Assembly (NCBI GenBank): GCA_024704765.1
Contig: JAKMXF010000342.1
Coordinates: forward strand, 124,001-188,000
Direction of reading: 5' to 3'
DNA: 64,000 nucleotides
Source of the DNA: Oopsacas minuta
Taxonomy: Eukaryota; Porifera; Hexactinellida; Lyssacinosida; Leucopsacidae
Shown here: positions 1 to 11,016 of the stretch, piece after piece
Position numbering within the stretch: the stretch's first letter is position 1
Layout: each line of letters starts with the position of its first letter
Made by a program: the position numbers and the translations under genes
The notes under the pieces: model-generated
The model's input: the letters and a program-made list of their open reading frames with translations, nothing else
Databases searched by the model: none
Told to the model about the DNA's origin: nothing

Positions 1-404
1 GATCTAAATGTGCCAGCTGATCCTTTGGTTTCGCTATTGAAACTCATACTATATACAAGCAAGCACTACATATTTGCGCTTCGCATCTTGCAATACTTTG
101 TGTCCTCGGGAACTTGGATTGTTGACGTACTATTTGTTAATGCTTTTATATATATCAAGTATTACAACGACTCTGACATTCGAATAGCTTTTCGATGGTC
201 ACTATATATCGCATTCATCATAAACTCCACTTTATGTAGTACATGGTGAATAATGTAGCTGTATCTCTTTGCATCACGCAAGGTGCATTTTGTTTGCGAA
301 AGATGTAAATTTTATATAACGAGTAGTCGGTGAATTTATGAATTTCAGTTTATCATTATTGAGAAAACGTATTTTTCTATATTTATACTTCATGTTTAGG
401 ATAA
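1..404. other. Upstream intronic/flanking sequence, no gene seen
   Basis: AT-rich sequence with only short chance reading frames. It lies upstream of the first visible CFAP100 exon, so it is probably intron. Bases 402-404 (TAA) form the left target duplication of the element starting at 405. Confidence 0.4.
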
Positions 405-2723
405 CACAGCCCTGCGGGAAAAAAAATTTTATTTGCTGATTGTTATTGCAAGACATTTTCTAATCCACATTTTAATTCTGATTTTGAAAAATGTTGTAAA
501 ATATACGTATCACGTCTAGTTTTTTAGCAAAATTATTTTTAAATATTGGTATATTTATCGATGAATGCATGATACCTCTACAAGTAAAATAGTGAAAATC
601 TGCCATTTATAAATTTTTACTAAGGATTACAATAAATTTTTATTGATAATATAATCTTAGTTAATAAATAAATTTGAATACATTAGTCTGAATCAGGAGT
701 AAATTTCCGTTTTTTTGACATTCAAGCATGAATAACATCAATACAATCTCTCTTGAGGCACCAGCAGTAATCAGCCATCATATGAACGCCCCACCTCCCT
801 TGATATCGTGTTTCCATTGTTTTTATGTCTTGGTGGAATCGTTCACCTTGCTCCTCGGAAACAGCTCCAAGATTCTCTGGAAAATAGTCAATATGACTGT
901 GAAGAAAGTGAACTTTTACACTCATATTGCAGCCGAGATTCTTGTAAGATTCAATCAACTCATTCACAAGTATTTATAATTAGGAGATTTCGTATTTCCC
1001 CAAGAAGTTTTTCATGACATTTACAAATGCATTCCATGCACATTTTTCTTTGCATATCATAGAATTTGAAAAATTATCATCTCGAACAAGTTGTCTTATC
1101 TGAGGACCGTCGAATATACCGGCTTTTCTTTTTTCATCACTTAGGTAGTAAAACTTCTCGGTAATATGTTTGAAACAATTTCCTTCTTTATCTAATGCCC
1201 TTACAAACTGTTTCATCAATCCTAATTTTATATGAAGTGGTGGAAGCAAAATCTTGAGAGGATCCACTAGAGGCTCGTGAATAATGTTCTTATCTCCAAC
1301 ATTTAGATTGGTTCTAGCTGGCCAGCTCTGTCTAGAATAGTGTTCGCTCTTTGCACGACTGTCCCATAAGCATAAAAAACAAGGGTATTTTGTATATCCT
1401 GATTGCTGTCACAAAAGAATGCATATGATTATTGAGTCACCACAGATTACCCAATTGTGCTGGTTATAATTAATTTTATGAAGCACAATTTTCATGTTAT
1501 CATATCGTTCCTTTAAACTTACTGAATGTCCAATTGGTATGGAACTAAATTTGTTGCCATTATGAAGTAGAACACATTTCAAACTTTGTTTTGAACTATC
1601 AATAAAGAGTCTCCAATCATTAGGTACATACGGACATCCAAGAGTATTAGCTAGCGGTGAAACATCATGACAAAACACAAATCCGTCTTCCATTATGAAA
1701 TATTTCAAAAATTCGATCTCTCTGTTCCTATATGAGTAAAATTTTGTTTCTGGGAGAAGCAAGTTTTTTTCTTTTAGCCTAGAACCTAACAACTCCGCAG
1801 ATTCTTTAGGTAAATCTAAATCACGTACCAAATCATTTAATTCAGACTGATTAAATAACTGTGGAGAATTAGAACGAGATAATACACACGGAATAAAATC
1901 CTCATCTTCTCTAATTAATGAATCTCTAGTTTCACAATCATCATTTTCCGAGATAACATCCAAATTAGTAAATTTTGGAACAGGTACATCAATAGAATGG
2001 GGAACGGGTCATATTGCTGAATGTAAATTTGGATACTTGATCAATGACTTGGTTTTAGCATTGAATCCGGAAATATTCGCCATACAAAAGTAGCAATCGC
2101 TAATGTGATTTTGTGGCTCTCTCCATATCATTGGAATTCCAAAACTTAAACTCTTTCTGATTCCTTTTGTCCATTGTCTCAAATTTTCTACACAAGATCG
2201 GCACACTGTATGTGGAGCCCATGTTTTGTCTTGATCACCTAATCTCATTCCAAAATATCCTAAATATGCTTTTTTAACAAATCCTGTTATTGCCGTAGTT
2301 TGTTTAGAAGTCATAAAACTACCACAAATATAGCAAAAGACGTCTGGATCATTACTGCACCTTCTCCGATAAGCCATATGATAATAAAATATCAAAATAG
2401 TAGACTATAGTACAATAAAGCTGTATATAACAAAAATAAAAATAAAACAAATTATGTAGAAAAGAATGGAGTTAAAGGGACTAATTAGAAAATACAATAA
2501 AGCACGCATCTGTTTATTTCAAAAGACAAAATTCACACAAGTATCAAATATAATAATTTATTCTAGGGAAGTGTACTTAAAAAAATCGACTTACATTAAA
2601 ATGACATTTGAGTAAAAACGAGACGTGATAGGGGAATTCTGATGACAGATTGAGAATCAGTATACTCAAGTTAACTAAAAACAACCCATGGATAATAATC
2701 AGCAAATGTGACGCAGGGCAGTG
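405..2723 (-). mobile_element. Degenerate CACTG-type DNA transposon, copy 1
   Basis: The ends are inverted repeats: CACAGCCCTGCG at 405 and, read inward from 2723, CACTGCCCTGCG. A second block inside each end contains TTTGCTGATT. Deeper terminal blocks (about 490-530 and 2610-2665) share the motif ATCACGTCT with the other family members. TAA flanks both ends (402-404 and 2724-2726), a 3-bp target duplication. The element carries a broken minus-strand transposase. It is diverged from the copies at 29518, 39229 and 50859, so it is an old insertion. Confidence 0.8.
722..2377 (-). pseudogene. Broken CACTG-family transposase
   Basis: Four minus-strand pieces (about 2377-2009, 1963-1409, 1267-980, 967-722) align in order with the intact 573-aa protein at 39792-41513. 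They include the N-terminal CYIC cluster, the block ending LFIDSSKQSLKCVLLHNG, the motif ICGDS, then PPLHIKLGLMKQF and GERFHQD near the C-terminus. Frameshifts and stops separate the pieces, so no full protein can be made. The three acidic residues proposed as catalytic in this family (FID, CGD, GERF) remain visible. Function is inferred only from the terminal repeats around it. No host gene role is suggested. Confidence 0.8.
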
Positions 2724-4233
2724 TAATTGATTAGCGTGAAAATACAGTAGTCAGTTTATGAACTGTGAAACAATCTTGGTTAGTTATATATTCCAGTGTC
2801 ATCTCGATAATATTCCACTATATATTGGTTACATAGCCTAATTATCGTGTCATTATATATTATCAAACATAGTTACACGTCTAACAAATTTGCATTTGAA
2901 AGAATTTATGCAATTTGAACTAATGAGTAGTATTTTCATCTTAATTGAAAGGGCTTAAAGCTTCACATATGATAGGGTGATATTACACAATTCGTAAACT
3001 CTCGAATCTGATAATACAGATAGGTAAATGCATTTGACACCTATCTCAGTAGAGTTTCTGAGATATTGCTTAGATCTTAGAACTTGTTCCTAGATTTATA
3101 ACATTCCATACACATGCCAAGTTTCAAGTCTCTAGTTCTTACCAGTTCCTCAACCAATTCCGAACAAAAATTCCCATCGACAAAATAATATATTAAAATT
3201 ATTTCAATATTCTACAGTGTAATGAGATTTATGCTAAAATTTTTGCCTCCTCCCTCTCCAGTTTGGATAGATAAACAAACATATCAACGCAGAACTTTTT
3301 GCGATAATTACACAATGGGTCACGTATCTTTAAAGGCATAGATATCTAACAAATATCTATGCCTTTAAAGATCTATTACTTTAATGTTAATCTAACAGAA
3401 TACGAGATAATTAAATGAAATTTTCAATCTAACCAAAACTTAGAACATTTGACATATGAAACAAACGTCAAAACTTTTCGATATAGATAATTTCACTCAC
3501 TATCTTAGATTTCCAGATATTACTACAAGAAGTTGTAATGTATCCTCCTGTAATACATACTCGGAAATTGCGTAAATCAAAATTCTCATCGGCGACATTT
3601 AGCGACATATTTATCAAAAATTTGATTTCTGAATGCCTTGCCCCAGGATGATCCTCAATTCTTTGTTCAAAACTCCTGCAAATCTATTGAAATCGAAGTT
3701 ATAGCCTTGGAATATAGTTTAACTTGAAACATTTGCTTATTGATGAATACCTCTGTGGAAATATTGTAATAATGATAGACAATATATTTAAAAGATATAC
3801 AGTAGCTATCTTAGAACTATGCGAACCCTCAAGTGCCCTCGTATATATTTGTGGACTAAATTCTCTACCGGTATTTATAATACATTCTAAGATGCCAATA
3901 TCCTTGGATCTTTTCAATTTCGTTTCCAGCTAACATATCTAAAGTCTGCTACTAGATCAGGTGGTACCAAACCTTCCAATGCTTTGAAGATTAGCTGATG
4001 CAGTGAACACAAAATAGAGCTTTTACTATACTTGTCCATGAGCCCAAAATGTGTTTTCGGTATCATCTTGAGGGTTAAATCCCATATCATTTTTGGAAAG
4101 ATAGACATCGGTGAATTTAAAAGATTCCTGTAGATCGATGGTAGCTTTCGTTTGTTATCACCCCTAAGGGCCGGCTGTCCTAACATGGAGCAAATTATTT
4201 CAATTCATCTAACTGATTTTTGTATAATTTTAA
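2724..4233. other. AT-rich intronic stretch without a recognised gene
   Basis: Only short non-conserved reading frames are present, including a 90-codon minus-strand frame at 3914-4186 that I do not recognise. The one structured feature is the hairpin at 3326-3372. Confidence 0.4.
3326..3372. repeat. Perfect 20-bp hairpin
   Basis: The left arm ATCTTTAAAGGCATAGATAT (3326-3345) is the exact reverse complement of 3353-3372, with a 7-base loop CTAACAA. It does not match the termini of any element in the window. It could be a recent small inverted duplication or the core of a hairpin RNA. Confidence 0.85.
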
Positions 4234-4730
4234 CCTTTTTCATTGTGATATTCATAGTCAGTATTACATTCCAACAATTTGGTGTTTAACTTGATCATAT
4301 TCCGATCACTTTTGAGAATGGAATGTATCACATTCCAGCATTGTCAAGGAGACTTTTATCATCCTAAAGTGACCACCATAATGAATGAAATTTCATGTTG
4401 ATTACGAATATCTTAGCATATCGACTCGACCTAAATATGAATGTTATTATAATTTTATCTTATATTTGGTATCTATTTGTGCCCAAAATTTAGAAATTTT
4501 TACACTACCATTTATAATTTATTTCGATTCAATTTTCTATGTAGATATTCGTGTTTAGCATGAAATTTTCTTTAATTGTAGGTTTCACATGAAATGTTTG
4601 GCAAATTTCTCCTTGAAAACTCAAAAATGTGATACATTCCATTCTCAAAAGTGGTCAGAATTTCTTCGAGTGACCCTCAAATTGCTGTAATTTATTGGTG
4701 ATTACATTATGAATATCACGATTAAAATGG
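4234..4730. mobile_element. piggyBac-type MITE with TTAA target sites
   Basis: TTAA stands at both borders (4230-4233 and 4731-4734). The ends read inward as CCTTTTTCATTGTGATATTC and CCATTTTAATCGTGATATTC. A second inverted pair of about 27 bp lies inside (around 4311-4340 and 4628-4657, core TGAGAATGGAATGTATCACA). TTAA duplication and CC-starting ends are the hallmark of piggyBac elements. No coding capacity, so it is non-autonomous. A diverged relative of one internal arm is visible near 23535-23575. Confidence 0.75.
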
Positions 4731-4864
4731 TTAACTCTCGGCTTCTGAATTTTTAGGTGTAATTACCTGATGTCAATCTCAATCTACGATATTCTTTATA
4801 ATTCATTTTGAACTATATGGATTCAGTGTAACCATTATATTATTATACGTTCTATAAACTTTAG

Positions 4865-5328
4865 GCAGAAAATGGAAATTGTTATGATTGCCGAATCAAC
4901 CCTATGGGGCAAAGAATGATTAAATCCGCTGAACTTGTGCCTGCAAGACGAAATATTCTCGCAGAAAAGCATTGCGCAATTCAAACAATTCATGAGTTTA
5001 TTTCAAAGAAACGTGATCTATTTTTGGTTGAATATGGTCTCAGTGTTAAGCGTGATGATTTGCTACTATTGGAGACCACTGCCTCACGAAGAGAGGACGA
5101 ATTAATGCATGCTGCGAAGTTACTCGAGGAAGATGCCACCAACTTTGATGAATTTCTTCGTAATACGAATATCCTCACTCAAAAAACCATCTCTTCAGCT
5201 GATTATTATGTTAAGGAGAGGTTCGAAAAACTTGTATATTCTCAGAAGTTGAAAAGCGAGATTATTTTACATAAGACTGAAATTTCAAAGAACGCTGATA
5301 TGTTGATCCAGTTGCGAGTATATGAATT
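4865..5328 (+). CDS. CFAP100: CFAP100 (CCDC37) internal exon, DUF4200 coiled coil
   Basis: The frame is open from a splice acceptor (AG at 4863-4864) to a consensus donor GTAAGT at 5329; in-frame TAG at 4862 and TAA at 5330 show that it is an exon. It encodes about 154 residues of charged coiled coil. The segments ISKKRDLFLVEYGLSVKRDD and LLEEDATNFDEFLRNTN match the conserved 'KR.MFLLQYAL..KR' and 'LEEDA..FDEFL' blocks of CFAP100/CCDC37 proteins. That family is an axonemal protein linked to inner dynein arm (MIA complex) function in motile cilia and flagella. The exon ends in phase 2 (codon split TT|A), which matches the exon at 24301. The initiator is not here. A second possible acceptor lies 3 bases downstream. 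Confidence 0.88.
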
Positions 5329-6194
5329 GTAAGTAGTTTCTATCTTAAATAACAATTTTATATGTATGTAAAGTGAATCTAATTTCCTGGGTAATGTATT
5401 ACTTTAATTCACTAAATATAACTGATAATTCTACACTGAATATCTCACAGCTACTTTCATCGTTTTTTGGACCCGTGGATTTAGCTTAAGTAAGAAATAA
5501 CTAAATTTCTTAGTGCTTTTGGTCGATACTTAACTGTATATACTCGTCACTAAGTCCTCTACTTTATAAAGATGCTGATATTTACACTTTTATTATCTAT
5601 TGCCTTTAATTACTCGAGAATTTCGTAATTCTCAAAATTTCCGAAACAATGAAATATTTAGGTTTTGTTCCAGTCATCATATATTTATAATTGTATTATG
5701 CGTTTTAATTTTGTGAAATCACGAATTAAGAACTCCGATTGAATTGAAATTTTGCCTTGAGTTATTTTCATGTATTTAATTCGTAGCAGAATATGTGGCT
5801 ATATATTAATTGTATAGTAACATATGTTGCGATGAAAATGTAGCAACCACTTTAGTGACGTAATCATGGGGTTTTGAGGATTTGTAATGTTGCTACGAAC
5901 ATACTTCATATATATTAACGTATATATTATTCCAATATTTTGCTGTGTATCACTCTAAATATTCTGGATGGTTCATTGTTTATTTAAACAAGAATTACTG
6001 CTATGGCATTAAATTGCAGTATGGGAAGCAATATAGTCACGAAACTCTTTTCAAATTTGACAATTATTTCAACATGGTCTTGTTTGCAGGTCATGTATTT
6101 CTAAAATCCTCTTCGCCGAAATCTTATTAATTTATCTTTAGTAGATTATATCAAGTATACGATGTAGTAAGTTCTTGGTAAATCAATATTTATA

Positions 6195-6667
6195 CAGTGG
6201 AACCTGCATAATCCGACACCACTCTAATTCGGAATTTCGCTAAACCGACATTATTTCTTTTCACGGATACATTTTGTATAGAAAACAACTCCAATAACCC
6301 GGAACCTCGCTACTCCGTATTCCGACAATTTAATGATGATCAAGTAATATAAATTCGTTCTCAATAAACCGACAATTTAGCGATTTAGCTTTCATTTATC
6401 TGAGATGTACATATTTCAACAAATGTCGGATTATGGAGATGATTTTACTTTCATAATCCAATGTTATCGTTTACAATGTAAATATAGTATGCTGCATACT
6501 TGATATTTGACAACCATATGTCCTGAATTTTATTTGAGTATATATGAAAACACCTGTATAATCCGAAATTTTCTTCGTTCTCAACAAACGTCGGATTACA
6601 GAGTTTACTCGATAATCCGACATTTTCTTCGTTTCCCAACGAGTGTCGGATTATGCAGGTTCCACTG
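6195..6667. mobile_element. Tigger/pogo-type MITE (473 bp)
   Basis: Both ends share a perfect 25-bp inverted repeat beginning CAGTGGAACCTGCATAATCC. TA flanks each side (6193-6194 and 6668-6669). The CAGTNGAACC start and TA duplication are typical of Tigger/pogo. Inside are several diverged copies of the end motif (around 6240-6260, 6550-6600 and 6610-6650), suggesting growth by repeated terminal sequence. It has no transposase. Confidence 0.9.
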
Positions 6668-6899
6668 TAACACGATTTCGCTCTCGCCCATTTTTTAATT
6701 TATTTATTCAATGACATAGGCGAGAGCATTTGATTATTCCTATTTCATCAAATGTAAACAACTATGTATTGGTGTAAGATTCTGGAGATTCTAGGAACAT
6801 CTCTCTCTGAGTTTTACTTCATGATTTCAACTTAATTTCATTACGTACTTAGCGAAAATGCGTCTTGAGCCGTATACTTCTTATCCAAATTCTACTCTA

Positions 6900-6931
6900 T
6901 ATATCGATTATATATATATATATATATATGT
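6900..6931. repeat. Short (TA)n tract
   Basis: An uninterrupted TA run of about 20 bases lies within a longer TA-rich stretch. Simple repeat. Confidence 0.8.
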
Positions 6932-7129
6932 TAATCGTGTTTTAATAGTATACATTGGTAGATTAGCTTCTTACTAAAGTTCAAGTTAGTGATATAATGC
7001 CATTATATTCACTAAGACAATGACACTCAATTCTAATTCTTTACCCTGGATGGCAGTTACCCTGGCTTTCAAATTTCAAATAGTTGTTATATCGCTTTTC
7101 AGTGACGTTCGAAAGCATTCTAAAATTAT

Positions 7130-7640
7130 ATATGGTATGCATTAGTAATTTATGAATTTTTGGACTATGTTTGTTGCTTTGCTTGACCGCTAGTTGGTCT
7201 CCTTTGCACCACAGCCTTATTCTGCCACCAACTAGCCAAATTGATATCTCATCGCTAAAAACAACTCGCTCCCATTCAGTTTGTTTGTTATTCTTAGCCT
7301 ACAATACTTTTGTTGTTTGTGTCGATCCGTTAGCATAGGAAAACTCCTTGCTACCTTGTCGATGTACCCTCTCCTCTTTAACTCCTTTCTGACCATCTCA
7401 TGGGAGAAACATTTCTGACGAAAATGATTGAATTGACTGGTCAATTTTCGTATGGACATCTTGTGATTCTGATTTGCCAAGCTTACAAGAGATCTAGCAT
7501 CGTTCACATGTAATATTCTCTGTATATCATCGCCCTGACGGAGTTTGGCTAATATGCGGAAAACAGTGCTCCTCGGGATAGCTGTTCGCTGTTGTATTTC
7601 GCTACCACTTGTAACCACCGCATCGTATAATTTGCGGATG
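7130..7640 (-). pseudogene. Tc1-like transposase N-terminal relic
   Basis: The minus strand carries the helix-turn-helix part of a Tc1-like transposase (QQRTAIPRSTVFRILAKLRQ and KMSIRKLTSQF at 7618-7232). After a frame change at about 7270 the first catalytic region is readable as RVVFSDEISIW (7268-7236), followed by GGRIRLWCKG. The second aspartate and the glutamate region are not found, so it is truncated at the C-terminal side. No terminal repeats were identified. Confidence 0.7.
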
Positions 7641-8569
7641 AGGTCTCTTTGTTCTAACTACACTATACTGATTACGTATTTCGACACAAAAGGCAAATAT
7701 GAGCCAAAAACTGATATTGGCGCGGTCTATGTGAATATAGCAGGTATTTTCGGGAATGCGTATTTTAAGTGACAGACAGATAGGTTGTTCGTGTATTCTA
7801 GAATCAATTAACTAATGGTAACTTGAGATACATGTATAAATGAATCAGCAAAGAAATGCGTTTCATATCTAACCATAGCAAATGAAAAGGTTCTGAAAAT
7901 GTACTCAATTACACGAAAGTTCCAATTTCATCTTGACAGATTGTGCATTGTAAATACTAGAAATAAATATGATTATTATTCTTTGAGTGTTTGAATTTAA
8001 TGTGATTGTTCTGCGGAATAATTTTTATTAGTATTCTCTCTACATACACCATAATCTATAAGTTCTGCCTAAATTTCAAATTTCAAAAACCTATCAGTAT
8101 ATTGTCAAATCCTGTGTAACTACTTAATATCTCTAATAAATTCACACTGAATACTGAAGTCTCTGTGGGAATAGCTACCCAAATCGTCTAGAATGTCAAT
8201 TTTTCAAAATATCATGGAATTTCGTCATGCATTTGAGATTTTTCCTGGTCTTGCTGCTTCCAAGCACGCCTAATTGCTCTTTCAAATTATTCAACTGAGC
8301 GATAAGACGTCAGTTTCACAATTGGATCTATTCTATCACATAGGTAAAAATTACTTGTGTATAAATCAATCTTATTATGCGCCCAATAACTTTTGCTATG
8401 CAATTAGTCGCTAGCCAATCTTGGGTCAAATAGCTGTTTTTGCTGGTATTCCATTGTCTTGAAATAACCAATGGTTGTTTTTTATAGAATACTCGCTATT
8501 CGACTAATGTGAGTGGAAAGTATGTGTATGTATGAGTTTGTGATTTATCTTTTTCACCATTCAGTAGAA

Positions 8570-8690
8570 ATACAATTTTTGCCTTCACCTTAGCAGAAAT
8601 TCCGGCCCAAATCATGACAGTTTTTGGATGTAAGCTCTTTTCCACGCGTTGGTATTGCTCTGGCATATGCTTACCAGTTATAGTGTATTT
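8570..8690 (-). pseudogene. Tc1/mariner transposase fragment
   Basis: The minus strand reads HPKTVMIWAGISAKVKAKIV, the block between the first and second catalytic aspartates of Tc1/mariner transposases (usual form 'VMVW..IS..G'). Flanking sequence (8230-8570) is too decayed to extend it safely. Confidence 0.5.
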
Positions 8691-8713
8691 ATAAGAGTTT
8701 TGAACATTTTGGA

Positions 8714-9161
8714 ATTTTGAACTGCGCTGCTATTCGCTGCTCAGTATTGATTTAAATCTTGCTCTGCGCTGCGGCTGTGGTTTCTGTAACCAGCGTTACA
8801 TCTCTGCCCTGTATCGGACTTTAGAGTTATTTATGTATTTATGTACCGAATTATATCGAAATGTGTTACTCAAATTTAATTTATATATATGATGGATGGA
8901 TATTTGATGTAATAACTAACTATTTCTAACCTATTCATTAATTTATCATCTCGCTTGTTTAATTCTCCACGAATAATCGGTTCCTCCGACCTTCAACCAA
9001 TAGTTTAATTTGAGCAATTGATGACTAGACATTCCAGAACTATCGATACTCTTAAAGTCTCGAACTAGCACTGCTTATGCAAAAATTGAACTCCATAGCA
9101 CTGCTCCCTTACGATTTTAAAGAGCACTACGCTGCGCTGCGCGATGTGCAGCGCTTCGAAA
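8714..9161. repeat. Probable hAT-type MITE with GCGCTGC-rich ends
   Basis: Both ends carry clusters of GCGCTGC/GCAGCGC in inverted orientation (8714-8760 and about 9110-9161), starting TTTTGAACTGCGCTGC and, inward from the right, TTTCGAAGCGCTGC. The interior is non-coding. GC-rich clustered ends in an AT-rich background suggest a non-autonomous element. An 8-bp duplication was not established. Confidence 0.35.
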
Positions 9162-11016
9162 CACTTATCGCCGTTATAGACAAGTTGGATGGACATCCAT
9201 ATTTGCAGAAAAATTTAACCAACATATCATATAAATTTACCTTTTAAGTTTAGTATTAGTTCTATATTAATGTATCACATAATAATTGCGTACTCCTTCG
9301 TCTTGCTGATATTGACATTACTTACCTCAATGTATTTAAGATATACCACTTAAAATACAACCAATATTCTTATCGATCCAGATATTATTATGTTTATCTC
9401 TTTAATGGTAATATACATACATTAACAGGCTAAGGGATGATCAAGAATGGAATTCCTGGTTAATTGACTCAAATCTATTGATTTATTTAGATTACATGTA
9501 TGTTAACATAGACTTCAAAAATTTTTCATTATTATAGAAACAATGTTTCTTTATTATAGGAATAGTGCATTTTTGCCTTTATATATGCACTACATAATTG
9601 TAGAACATCAGATTTGATCTATTACATTCATTCATGCACAAATACACTGCTTTTCCAATAGAAAAACTGCATATATTAATGCATTCATCTAATACTGCAT
9701 TTTTGGTCTTTTATTGTTAGCTCTTATATTTGGTATGCTATGGATTATGCCAATACTAAACCAGTAAAAACGAAATCTCGGGATTGCAAAATCTAGTTGC
9801 ACCCATATCAAGTTCCCCCTCTCCGACTTTGCCTAGTCACCGAAGTGCAATTACAGGCACAATATTTTACTTAATGGTTTGTATATAGCGATTGATGTTT
9901 AAGGGATTCGTACGAAAAGCAAGATCGCCACAATCTTTTGATTTACTGAGTCTGGAGATTTCTTGGAACAAATGTCTCTTATTTCAATTCAGGTACATCG
10001 CAAAATCACATTGTAAATAACAATAACTCCTACACGTGCCTAATCGTATCGATTCTGAACATTTCATAATAATTAGTATATTATATTTGGATAGTTAGAA
10101 TTGTTGGAGGTTTCACACAAGCCAAAATACTGGCTAAAATCAGTTGAGAACCACTTTGCATGTTAGTGTTTCCTTTAAGAAATACGGGTATCCCATGATT
10201 CAGCAGTTTTAAGACCTATCCTCTCGAAATTTAACATTTTGTGTGCTTTCCTCGAGAATTTACAGTGCATCCCACCCTATATATAGTAATTTGCATGTCT
10301 ATAGATTAAAGCCCCCATATTAGTCTGTATACCTCGTTATAACTTGGAATAAGTGAATTGGAAGGAAGATAGTTGCTTATTCTTATGAATTTTAGCAGTC
10401 AAAGATTCATAGGACTTGTGTGGAGAATCTTCAAAAATTTCAGGTAGAGCAGTAAATAAGATTGTTAACAATTATCGCCAATAGTCATTAGGATAAACAA
10501 AATATAGTCCAATGTGCAAGTTTCGTCAGTGTTTAATAATCCTGATATAAGATGGCTCTATGTTTGAAGGAATCTTTAATCAACTTGTAGATAGTATATA
10601 TACTACAAATAATTTTGAAACAAATCCGGGATAAGACGAACAAACACTAACAATAGAAATGGTACATACTATAGTTACAGTAAAGATTAGATAATCCTTG
10701 TATTGATCCAATTACGAAATATTTCGTGTGAATTTGTTCGTGATATTGATTTATTATTCATCGGGAATAATTATACAGTCTGTATTAATCAGGGACGTGG
10801 ATTCCAAATATTTATTTGTGGGGGGAGGGGCAAAAAATGTTTAAGTCTACCTATTCGGAATGTTGGTAGGAGTAAAGATTTTGCATCCCCCAAATAATCT
10901 AATTTTGGGCCTGCGAGTCGGATACTTTCTCGCCAATTTTATTCTTGGAAAATATATCTCAAGCGCCATAAACATAGCACTTGGTCGTCTCTTCTTGCAA
11001 TAGCAGGATCATAATA

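Noticed and set aside
3914-4186. 90-codon minus-strand frame as a gene
   Set aside because: No recognisable domain, no splice or transposon context, and length expected by chance for this region.
6900-6931. TA-rich run as a TATA promoter
   Set aside because: It is a simple repeat inside an intron with no transcript start evidence.
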